Source of the DNA: Lachnospiraceae bacterium | GTDB taxonomy: Bacteria > Bacillota > Clostridia > Lachnospirales > Lachnospiraceae | Assembly (NCBI GenBank): GCA_014804605.1 | Contig: JAAUZM010000007.1 | Location: 129,659-169,685, forward strand | DNA length: 40,027 nt | Direction: 5' to 3' | Part shown: piece by piece, positions 32,544-39,310 of the stretch | Layout of the letters: every line of letters starts with the position of its first letter | Numbering within the stretch: position 1 is the first letter of the stretch | Program-made: the position numbers and the translations under genes | The notes under the pieces: generated by a model | What the model was told of the DNA's origin: nothing | What the model saw: the letters and a program-made list of their open reading frames with translations, nothing else | The model's database searches: none

Positions 32544-32549
32544 ATTATA
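32544..32549 (-). promoter_or_regulatory. Extended -10 promoter of the peptide gene
   Basis: Minus-strand TGATATAAT (extended -10, TATAAT at 32544-32549), giving a 5' UTR of about 40 bases before ATG 32497. No good -35 is seen. It lies just beyond the end of the kinase gene read in the same direction. Confidence 0.6.
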
Positions 32550-32556
32550 TCATTAT

Positions 32557-33723
32557 TCATTTCATTGTAGGACGTTTTTTAATAATATTTTGCATGAATT
32601 TTTGAATTCTATTTTCCTGCCACTTTACAAATTCATAAATCTCAAAAGCGTTCTGTGCACAGCGCACATCCTGTATCTCTTCAAAATAAGCTACAAAAAG
32701 CAGCTCAATGCACTCCATCACATAAGGAACCGCCCGTTTCTCTGCTACTGATAATTCCAACTTACTGCCATACCCCGTAAAAACATTTTTCACCATTTCA
32801 AACCACTGTTCCTGTGTAATCCCCAGCTTCTCTTCTTCCGATAATAGGCCAAGAAGAAAATAACACAGATCAAAAATCCGTATATTCCTCTGGCTTAGAT
32901 CAAAGTCGATATATCCGCAAAACTCACCGTCCGCAAACAGGAAATTTCCAAAATGAACATCTCTGTGGATCAGTTGTACCGGCAGTTGGTCATACACGCT
33001 TTCTAAACGTGATACCGTTTCCTCATATGCCTCCTTATTTATATAACTCCAATGATTTTTCTCCAAATTATTCTTTACCCAGCCGTTCATCTCCTCCAAT
33101 AAACTGTTATTCCAAAATACGTCTTCGGATTCACACTTTTGAAACGCTATGTGCAGATCGGCAATTATTTCTCCCATCTTTACGGCGATTTTTTCCACAG
33201 CATTAATTTGTACGATATTCTTCCCCGGAAGTTTTTTAGACAGGAAACAAAAAATATCATCATATGCTGCATATCGTTCATGACTCCTTGTCAAAACAAT
33301 TTCCCCAACCGGAATGGTCATTTCGCTCAAAATCTGCAGGATTCTCAGGTTTCGCTCCAACATCTCCACGTCATGATATACTTTCAGAACATAATCATCG
33401 CCCACCTGCCATGCCGTATCATAGATTTGTTTTATTTCTCCCGCTTCCAATCCCCACTGATAAAGAATCTCTGTAATTTTAATATTCATGACGGTATATT
33501 CCTTTCGCTGATTGATAATGATTCTTCTGATACTTGACTCCGATAAATGATATATTTCCGAGAGATGCCTCCTGCCTACCCCCTCCAAATATTTCCTGTA
33601 AATCTGCGCATCCCGTTTTTCTAATTCTGTTTTATAATCAGTTACAGATTCCGCGGACCGTTTACTCTTTATCGGAATATACAGATATTCTCCCTGTACA
33701 TATTCCTGTATCTGTTCCAGCAA
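32557..33723 (-). CDS. HTH (CD3324-like) / APH-type kinase fusion, with disrupted original start
   Basis: Two domains in one 388-codon frame. Codons 1-70 resemble the CD3324/Mor-activator-like family (EYVQGEYLYIP, then RKYLEGVGRRHLSEIYHLSESSIRRI, a helix-turn-helix). The rest is an aminoglycoside-phosphotransferase-like kinase: Brenner motif HRDVHFGNF near codon 252 and metal-binding YIDFDLS. The natural N-terminus continues upstream as AKNVLPQELLEQ to ATG 33762 with GGAGA before it, but codon 3 there is TAA (33754-33756). So either TTG 33723 is used, or only the kinase is made from ATG 33489, which has AAAGGAA upstream. Substrate unknown; homologues include antibiotic, choline and homoserine kinases. 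Confidence 0.82.
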   Translation of the reverse strand: MLEQIQEYVQGEYLYIPIKSKRSAESVTDYKTELEKRDAQIYRKYLEGVGRRHLSEIYHLSESSIRRIIINQRKEYTVMNIKITEILYQWGLEAGEIKQIYDTAWQVGDDYVLKVYHDVEMLERNLRILQILSEMTIPVGEIVLTRSHERYAAYDDIFCFLSKKLPGKNIVQINAVEKIAVKMGEIIADLHIAFQKCESEDVFWNNSLLEEMNGWVKNNLEKNHWSYINKEAYEETVSRLESVYDQLPVQLIHRDVHFGNFLFADGEFCGYIDFDLSQRNIRIFDLCYFLLGLLSEEEKLGITQEQWFEMVKNVFTGYGSKLELSVAEKRAVPYVMECIELLFVAYFEEIQDVRCAQNAFEIYEFVKWQENRIQKFMQNIIKKRPTMK

Positions 33724-33910
33724 TTCCTGCGGCAGTACATTCTTTGCACTTTGTTATTTCATGTAAGTCGTTCTCCATTCCCACGCCTTATCCATCCCTA
33801 TCCATAAGAATCCAATTTTTCCAATGCATGACATCTAAAATCTTATCCTATATAGTGTATCATAGATCAAACGGCTTGTATGTTTATCTTTAAAACAGAA
33901 AAAATACAGA

Positions 33911-33961
33911 CAAAAATACCCCTAAACAGGTGTTATATTCCATTGTCCTGCTTAAAGGTAT
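33911..33961 (-). terminator. Probable terminator after the serine hydrolase
   Basis: Imperfect 15-base arms (33916-33930 with 33947-33961) containing CCTGTTTAGGGGTAT on the minus strand, followed by TTTTTG. The rest of 33763-34018 holds no gene; the promoter of the kinase gene presumably lies near the TATATAG at about 33855. Confidence 0.6.
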
Positions 33962-34018
33962 CATATCAGACGCCGTAATCCGCACGTCTCTGTCACCATA
34001 TTCACTATGAGTACTATC

Positions 34019-35026
34019 TTAGTAAAGCATTTCCCTAATCTTCCTCATTTCCGCCCAGACATTGTCTCCATAGTTACTTACTAATACCGAAATAATCCCT
34101 TTATCCCGATTATACTCCGATATAAAACTGACTCCCGGATCGCACCCTTGAAAATATGCAAAATCCATGCCATCGGGATTGTCAATAATCCAGACACCGT
34201 AGCCGTAATATCCTTCCTCTTTATCAGCCCCGTCTCCGCTCTGTTTACTGAGCATATCGGATACCATTGCCTTTGAAATCAATTTTCCTTCCGATAAACC
34301 GATCCAAAAATTCACGATATCTCTTACCGTAATAAATGCACCGCCCGCACCGGTACCTTTTGCATCCACAGAAAATATATTTGTACGATAATCATTCGTA
34401 TCGGCACAATAAATATAGTGATTGGCGCAGCGAGCCGGTAATCTGTCCAACTCAAAATAACCGGTCGATTCCATACCGCACACATCAAAAATATTGGCTT
34501 TCAGATATTCGTCAAAATCCATTCCCGTGACTTTTTCAATGATCATTGCAAGTAATACATACCCAGAATTGTTATACTGAAATTTTTCACCTTTCGGATA
34601 CATCATGGGCTTATCAATCATTAACGGAAGCAGATCACTATTGCGCCTGATTTTATAATTGGGAAAATCAATCCACAACTCCTCATATTCGTCCATAACA
34701 CTTTCATCAAAATAATCCGGAACACCCGACGTATGAGTCAAAAGCTGCCTGACCGTAACATCCCGGTCAATATCCTTCCACTCTATGTCGACTAGTTTTC
34801 CTATAGTATCATCAAACTTAACTTTTCCCTGTTCAATTAACTGTAAGATTCCTACTGCCACAAAAATCTTTCCCGCCGACGCACTGGCAAATCTGGTCTC
34901 TGGCGTGTTCGGAATTTCGTTGGGCAGGTCGGCGAATCCGGATGACTGCTCGAACAAGACCTCGTTCTCTTGAACAATGTATATGTTTCCCCTAAAATTG
35001 CTGTCAAACATATCTTGTATATTCAT
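34019..35026 (-). CDS. Serine hydrolase of the beta-lactamase (class C/ S12) family
   Basis: A 335-residue penicillin-binding-type serine hydrolase. The SxxK motif is S50-A-G-K53 in ASASAGKIFVAVG, and the Tyr motif is YNNSG near residue 150; LLTHTSGVPDYF and GAGGAFITVRDIVNFW are also typical. There is no signal peptide, so it should be cytoplasmic, which argues for an esterase or peptidase rather than a true beta-lactamase. A TATAAT -10 lies at 35084-35089. It is separated from blaR1 by about 200 bases and read in the same direction. Confidence 0.9.
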   Translation of the reverse strand: MNIQDMFDSNFRGNIYIVQENEVLFEQSSGFADLPNEIPNTPETRFASASAGKIFVAVGILQLIEQGKVKFDDTIGKLVDIEWKDIDRDVTVRQLLTHTSGVPDYFDESVMDEYEELWIDFPNYKIRRNSDLLPLMIDKPMMYPKGEKFQYNNSGYVLLAMIIEKVTGMDFDEYLKANIFDVCGMESTGYFELDRLPARCANHYIYCADTNDYRTNIFSVDAKGTGAGGAFITVRDIVNFWIGLSEGKLISKAMVSDMLSKQSGDGADKEEGYYGYGVWIIDNPDGMDFAYFQGCDPGVSFISEYNRDKGIISVLVSNYGDNVWAEMRKIREMLY

Positions 35027-35120
35027 ATTTCAGGCCGTCCTCTCTCACACTATTCTTAAATCATTTTCATTCTCGTTGTTCCTATTATACAAAATAATTA
35101 TACTTCCTGTCATCAAATAA

Positions 35121-35237
35121 TACGGACCACTTGCCCATTCTGATTCTGTAGGCGTTCCGTTTAACAATGCTACGATAGATCGAACTCCGGATCAACTCCG
35201 AAAAATGATAGAATCCTGTCGTGCATGTAAATATTAG
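35121..35237 (+). pseudogene. Possible unidentified gene remnant
   Basis: Between the hydrolase and blaR1 genes, the plus strand has an open stretch that looks coding: HSDSVGVPFNNATIDRTPDQ, then LRKMIESCRACKY and a TAG at 35235-35237, overlapping the end of blaR1 by a few bases. It lacks a start codon and is preceded by a stop at 35118. It may be the C-terminal end of a lost gene; I cannot name it and chance is possible. Confidence 0.3.
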
Positions 35238-36613
35238 TTATTCACCACTAAATCCGAACGAATAAAGCAATCTTCTACAGATGATACATCCATGTCCTCC
35301 GTTAAAGACTCCTTATCAATTCTATACCATGTTTGATTGTCCTTGCCTTCTGCCTCTTCCAATATTATGAGTTCTTCTCCTTCTGCCAGCAGCCCGACGA
35401 CATCAAATTCTTCCCCTGCACTTGCCCTGATTCTGCATACAGGAGCATCTACATACGCTGTCTGTGGAAATTCCTGTAATTGCTCCTGTATATCAGAAGA
35501 AATCCGGCTCTCTTCCGCATAAGCTTCCAATTTTTCTGTATTCATGCTGTCCGCATTTCGATTTGTATGCAAATAAGCTCCGATCGTAACTGCACCGACA
35601 CCTAAAAAGATAGTGACCAAAATCATTGCCACTGTTGATTTCTTTGACATCTTTTTATAATCCATAATTCTTTCCATCCTTTCCTTTAATAATTTTCCGT
35701 TTTCACTCAATGTAACAGATACAAGCGAATTTTTATATACTCCTCCGGTTCCAAGAGAATTGATCAATGTGTCACCATATTTTTGACGCCCGTCCTTATC
35801 CAGATATTTAATTACAGATTCATCACAGGCAAACTCACATAACCTGTCAATGTCCCTGCGCATAAAATACACCAGCGGATTAAACCAATGCAGACAAACC
35901 GTTAATTGGACAAGCCACTTGTAAAACATATCACCATACTTAAAATGTGTCAGTTCATGCAATATCGTATATTCAAAAGCGTCTTCGTCCAGATCCGTTG
36001 TCGGAAGTACAATACAGGGATGCAGAAATCCAATAAGTAACGGCGAAGAAACAAGATTATTGGTATATAACTCAACCTGCCTTTTTATTCCGGCATTCTC
36101 TGCGACCTGTGCCAGCCGGTTTAAAAGCACAGGATCTGATACTTCCGTTTTTCCGGCCTTAACATATCTTACAAAGCTCTGATAAATCGTCACTTTCCTC
36201 ACTAACATTAATCCGGCAGTCATGAACCAGACATACCACATATTTTCCAAAACAAATTTGAGAATGTCCGACGATAAAAAGAGCGGGAACACCAACGTAT
36301 CTTTATCATTCATCGAGTCAGAAAACATACCGACATCGTTGTCTGTCGGTTGTGCAATTGTTACACCCTGTTTCATTGATTCTGCCAAAGTTGATTGTGT
36401 AACAATACTATCCATTTTTGAAAACATAATACCGACAAAACTTGTCCTCGGAGAAAAAGGAAGGAGCAGACGCAAAACTACAATCAACCACAGATAATAC
36501 TGCCAACGTTTGCTAACCCTGTTTCTAAAAAAGACCTTCATCCCAAACATCAAAATCGCTAAAGTGCTTCCTGCAAAAGAGAGCGATATAACAATTTTCA
36601 TCAGATTATTCAT
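35234..36613 (-). CDS. BlaR1/MecR1-type membrane metallopeptidase (M56)
   Basis: A 459-residue signal-transducing protease. It has N-terminal membrane helices starting MNNLMKIVISLSFAGS, a zinc site HELTHFKYGD near residue 217 with EFACDESV downstream, and a further helix near residue 335. Instead of the penicillin-binding sensor of true BlaR1, the outside part is short and ends in an SH3-like segment (VCRIRASAGEEFDVVGLLAEGEELI), which suggests sensing of cell wall or another ligand. ATG 36613 is preferred over 36625 since it matches the family start and has GGATGG upstream; it overlaps blaI by 8 bases. It should cleave or trigger loss of BlaI. Confidence 0.9.
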   Translation of the reverse strand: MNNLMKIVISLSFAGSTLAILMFGMKVFFRNRVSKRWQYYLWLIVVLRLLLPFSPRTSFVGIMFSKMDSIVTQSTLAESMKQGVTIAQPTDNDVGMFSDSMNDKDTLVFPLFLSSDILKFVLENMWYVWFMTAGLMLVRKVTIYQSFVRYVKAGKTEVSDPVLLNRLAQVAENAGIKRQVELYTNNLVSSPLLIGFLHPCIVLPTTDLDEDAFEYTILHELTHFKYGDMFYKWLVQLTVCLHWFNPLVYFMRRDIDRLCEFACDESVIKYLDKDGRQKYGDTLINSLGTGGVYKNSLVSVTLSENGKLLKERMERIMDYKKMSKKSTVAMILVTIFLGVGAVTIGAYLHTNRNADSMNTEKLEAYAEESRISSDIQEQLQEFPQTAYVDAPVCRIRASAGEEFDVVGLLAEGEELIILEEAEGKDNQTWYRIDKESLTEDMDVSSVEDCFIRSDLVVNN

Positions 36614-36983
36614 CCCGTTTTCCATCCCAAAATCTTTTTAATTCTTCGCAGTCATCCGGTGTCAGCATATCCCTTTGTATCATGGTAACGATTAAACCTT
36701 TAGCATTCCCTTCATACAGCTTATTGAGAAAATTTTGAGTCTGCACTGCCTGATAATCAATCTCTGATATCAATGCCGTGTACTCATTCCGTCTACCCAT
36801 TTTATGTGACTTTATAAAACCCTTGCTAATCAATCGGGATAAAAACGTCATAATCGTATTTTTCTGCCATGTCCGATCTGTTTTCTCCAGTTCAGCCATA
36901 ATCTGCGCATAATAAGCAGTCCCTCCGTTTGCCCAGATTATTTTCATTAATTCTAATTCAGAGTCCGAAATCTGTACTATCAT
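36606..36983 (-). CDS. BlaI/MecI-family repressor
   Basis: A 125-residue winged-helix repressor: ISDSELELMKIIWANGGTAYYAQI, then the recognition helix in WQKNTIMTFLSRLISKGFIKSHKMGRRNEY, and a C-terminal dimerisation helix DYQAVQTQNFLNKLYEG. The usual cleavage point for its partner protease lies in that part. ATG 36983 has GGAGAGACACT before it; the longer frame to 37007 does not. It is first in a two-gene operon with blaR1, and two dyads upstream are likely its operators. Confidence 0.93.
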   Translation of the reverse strand: MIVQISDSELELMKIIWANGGTAYYAQIMAELEKTDRTWQKNTIMTFLSRLISKGFIKSHKMGRRNEYTALISEIDYQAVQTQNFLNKLYEGNAKGLIVTMIQRDMLTPDDCEELKRFWDGKRDE

Positions 36984-37012
36984 AGTGTCTCTCCGTTCCA
37001 AAACCAATCAAA

Positions 37013-37031
37013 GGACAACGCAGTGTCGTCT
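37013..37031. promoter_or_regulatory. BlaI-type operator, proximal
   Basis: GGACAAC-GCAGT-GTCGTCT, an imperfect 7-5-7 dyad centred 27 bases from the second one. Confidence 0.65.
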
Positions 37032-37038
37032 TTCTTTT

Positions 37039-37067
37039 AGGTTAACGCTATGTTGTCCTTGTGTCAA
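37039..37067 (-). promoter_or_regulatory. Promoter of blaI-blaR1
   Basis: Minus-strand TTGACA (37062-37067), 17-base spacer, TAACCT (37039-37044). The distal operator (37040-37058) covers the spacer and -10, giving autorepression. Confidence 0.7.
37040..37058. promoter_or_regulatory. BlaI-type operator, distal
   Basis: GGTTAAC-GCTAT-GTTGTCC, the same 7-5-7 layout and half-site sequence (GGnnAAC / GTTnnCC) as the proximal copy. Confidence 0.7.
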
Positions 37068-37127
37068 GGATATTTTCCGCAATATTTCCTCTGCCTGATG
37101 GTAAATTGGCAAATCCATGCAACCATT

Positions 37128-37166
37128 TGTCATATTTTTCGGGATAATTTTATTGAAAATATGACA
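37128..37166. promoter_or_regulatory. Dyad operator before the XRE gene
   Basis: TGTCATATTTTTC (37128-37140) faces GAAAATATGACA (37155-37166), almost perfect over 12 bases. It overlaps the -35 of the XRE promoter and is a likely binding site for the XRE protein itself. Confidence 0.72.
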
Positions 37167-37181
37167 TGGATAATATATAAT
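37153..37181 (+). promoter_or_regulatory. Promoter of the XRE-ImmA-PIN operon
   Basis: TTGAAA (37153-37158), 17-base spacer, TATAAT (37176-37181), 29 bases before the XRE start. Confidence 0.85.
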
Positions 37182-37209
37182 TTAAACAGATGGAGAAAGG
37201 AGAGATATT

Positions 37210-37545
37210 ATGGCTGCCGTATGTGAGAAATTAAAATTGCTGAGAGAGCAAGCTGGCTTAAGACAAGGACAGATTGCTGAATTTTTGGGTGTTACCCAAA
37301 CTTATATATCCAAAGTTGAAACCGGTGAAAGAAATCTTACAGTAGATCAATTAGAAAGCCTTGCCACTCTTTATGGGTATAGTCTGTCATCGTTTGTTGA
37401 TACACAAAATGACATTTGTCCTATTCAATTTGCATTCAGAGCTCAAGAAGTTAGTCAAAACGATCTTAAAGTTATTGCAGATATTGGCAGGATTGCACTT
37501 AACAGCCGCTTTATGACAGAGATGTTGGAGGGTGCGAATGATTGA
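37210..37545 (+). CDS. XRE-family HTH regulator
   Basis: A 111-residue protein. Residues 5-60 form a Cro/C1-type helix-turn-helix: LKLLREQAGLRQGQIAEFLG, VTQTYISKVETGERNLTVDQ. The last 40 residues have no recognised motif and may contact the downstream protease. AAAGGAGAGATATT precedes the ATG. It is the first gene of a three-gene operon with an ImmA/IrrE protease and a PIN-like protein, and a palindrome overlaps its own promoter. In the classic ImmR/ImmA pair such a repressor is inactivated by the protease. Confidence 0.93.
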   Translation: MAAVCEKLKLLREQAGLRQGQIAEFLGVTQTYISKVETGERNLTVDQLESLATLYGYSLSSFVDTQNDICPIQFAFRAQEVSQNDLKVIADIGRIALNSRFMTEMLEGAND

Positions 37546-38287
37546 TAAACTTGAGCTTAATACAAAGGCACAGGAATTAAGAGAATTACTTGGCGAGGAT
37601 GCCAATTCTCCGTTAGATATTTTTTCTCTTGCGGGTCAGATTGACGGTTTAACCATTGTATACTATCCTTTGGGAGAAAATATCAGCGGTATGTGTGTCA
37701 AAGATGATAAGGTTAAATTGATTGCAATTAATTCGACGATGTCCTATGGCCGACAAAGATTTTCTCTCGCACATGAATTTTACCACCTGTATTTTGATGA
37801 TTTATCCGGTTTTAATGTTTGTGCGAAGAAATTTGATCCTAAAAATGAAATTGAAAAAAAAGCTGATCAGTTTGCTTCATATTTTATTGCGCCCTATAAA
37901 TCATTAAGAGCAATGATTAAAAAAATCTGCGGAACAGATTCCTATTCATTACAGAATATCATTGCAATTGAGCAATATTTTGGGATGAGCCACCAAGCGA
38001 CGCTTTGGAGATTAATCACCGAAGGTTATTTGACAAAAGCCGATGCTGAAAAATACAGTATTGGCGTAATCTCTGCTGCAAAGAGCCTTGGATACGATGA
38101 TAAACTATACAAACCGACGCCTGTAGAATTACAGAAAAAAACTTACGGGCATTATTTAAAGCAAGTAGAAGAATTACGTCAAAAGGACATAGTATCATCA
38201 GGAAAAATAGACGAGTTGCTTTTAGACGCTTTTCGTGATGATATAGCGTTTGGAGATGATGAAAACGGAGGAGAAGCGATTGACTGA
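37538..38287 (+). CDS. ImmA/IrrE-family metallopeptidase
   Basis: A 249-residue protein with the zinc site HEFYH near residue 77 (SLAHEFYHLYFDD) and the third ligand region around EKKADQFASYF, typical of the ImmA/IrrE (COG2856) family. The C-terminal 100 residues include an HTH-like stretch (MSHQATLWRLITEGYLTKADAEK). ATG 37538 has GGAGGGTGCGA upstream; GTG 37532 is too close to it. It overlaps the XRE gene by 8 bases and the next gene slightly, so the three act as one unit. It likely cleaves the XRE repressor on an unknown signal. Confidence 0.93.
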   Translation: MIDKLELNTKAQELRELLGEDANSPLDIFSLAGQIDGLTIVYYPLGENISGMCVKDDKVKLIAINSTMSYGRQRFSLAHEFYHLYFDDLSGFNVCAKKFDPKNEIEKKADQFASYFIAPYKSLRAMIKKICGTDSYSLQNIIAIEQYFGMSHQATLWRLITEGYLTKADAEKYSIGVISAAKSLGYDDKLYKPTPVELQKKTYGHYLKQVEELRQKDIVSSGKIDELLLDAFRDDIAFGDDENGGEAID

Positions 38288-38810
38288 CAGACTTTTTTTC
38301 GACACCGATTGCCTATCCGCCTTTCTATGGGTACGCGGCGAAAGCATATTGTCACAGCTTTATCCCGGGCGTATTATTCTACCTGCCCAAGTATATGATG
38401 AATTAAAGAGGGTTCCTCATCTATTGGCAAAAGTTGATGTAATGAAAAATGCAGGAAATCTTATAGTTGACAGTATGGAAGTAGGTTCTGCAGAATATCA
38501 TGACTATCTCCAAATGATAACAGCACCGGATACCGGAATGCGAATTATAGGCAAGGGAGAAGCGGCTGGTATTGCCATGGTAAAAGAACGCGGCGGAACC
38601 TTAGCCAGCAATAATTTAAGGGACATATCTTCCTATGTTGAAAAATACGGATTAAAGCATATCACAACAGGCGACATTCTCATAAAGGCAATGAATACGG
38701 GCATAATCTCCGAGACTGACGGCAATGATATTTGGGCTAATATGATCCGCAAAAAAAGAATGTTACCAACTGCAACATATACAGAATATATTAAAAACAA
38801 AGAAACATAA
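38280..38810 (+). CDS. PIN-like domain protein (possible RNase toxin/effector)
   Basis: A 176-residue protein with a PIN-like acidic pattern: FFDTDCLSAF at the start, GKGEAAGIAMVKE in the middle, ASNNLRD and DGNDIWANMIRKKRMLP near the end, giving Asp/Glu at the usual metal positions of PIN nucleases. TTG 38280 is preferred because a perfect GGAGGAG lies six bases upstream; ATG 38250 would lengthen it by ten residues. It overlaps the protease gene. Third gene of the XRE-ImmA operon, so it may be the effector that the first two control. Confidence 0.85.
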   Translation: MTDRLFFDTDCLSAFLWVRGESILSQLYPGRIILPAQVYDELKRVPHLLAKVDVMKNAGNLIVDSMEVGSAEYHDYLQMITAPDTGMRIIGKGEAAGIAMVKERGGTLASNNLRDISSYVEKYGLKHITTGDILIKAMNTGIISETDGNDIWANMIRKKRMLPTATYTEYIKNKET

Positions 38811-38828
38811 TAAATGATTCAGGCTCAA

Positions 38829-38866
38829 AAAACGGCACACTTGCATATTCTTTAAGTGTGCCGTTT
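38829..38866. terminator. Shared terminator of PIN and hydrolase genes
   Basis: AAACGGCACACTT (38830-38842) and AAGTGTGCCGTTT (38854-38866), a perfect 13-base stem. On the minus strand TTTTTTG follows, so it clearly terminates the hydrolase transcript; its arm contains the last codons of that gene. Confidence 0.88.
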
Positions 38867-39262
38867 AGCAATGCCACATACGATCATTTTGAACCCATGT
38901 TCAAACCCGCATTTAACGGTTGCGTCAATACAATAGTCCGTCTGCAATCCGGCAACAATCACCGTCTGTTCATTCTTCCCTTGCAAGTACTCTAACAATC
39001 CCGTTTCTTTAAAAGCGCTGTTTACCGTCTTGTCAAAAATGAGCTCGCCCTGCTCCGGCTCAAAACCTTCATGGATTTCAAATCCGTCTGCTCCCCTTGT
39101 CAATTCGGTACCTGCACCGTCATCATGCCTAATATAGATCACTTCAACACCATTTTCTCTCGCTGCGGCAATCAGCCTCTTAACGCTATTTTCAAACACA
39201 TCAAAATTATATAAATCTGCGTTGGTTATTGCTTTTTGTGTATCGACCACTAATAATACCAT
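38852..39262 (-). pseudogene. Isochorismatase-family cysteine hydrolase, C-terminus truncated
   Basis: A 136-residue part of a cysteine hydrolase: VDTQKA at the start (Asp of the triad), the Lys in IFDKTVNSAF, and the Cys nucleophile in AGLQTDYCIDATVKCGFEHGF. Complete relatives are about 170-180 residues; here the protein ends soon after FKMIV with CGIAKRHT, whose codons form a terminator arm. So the last 40 or so residues are lost, probably when the XRE-ImmA-PIN segment joined at about 38880. The catalytic residues remain, so activity is not excluded. AAGGAGAACAAG precedes ATG 39262. Confidence 0.8.
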
Positions 39263-39310
39263 CTTGTTCTCCTTTCAAAATCCTCACACACCTTTATTAC
39301 GCATAGTCAA

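Noticed and set aside
34019-35026. Naming the serine hydrolase a beta-lactamase because of the nearby blaI-blaR1 pair
   Set aside because: It lacks a signal peptide and has no matching operator; family membership alone does not show beta-lactam hydrolysis.
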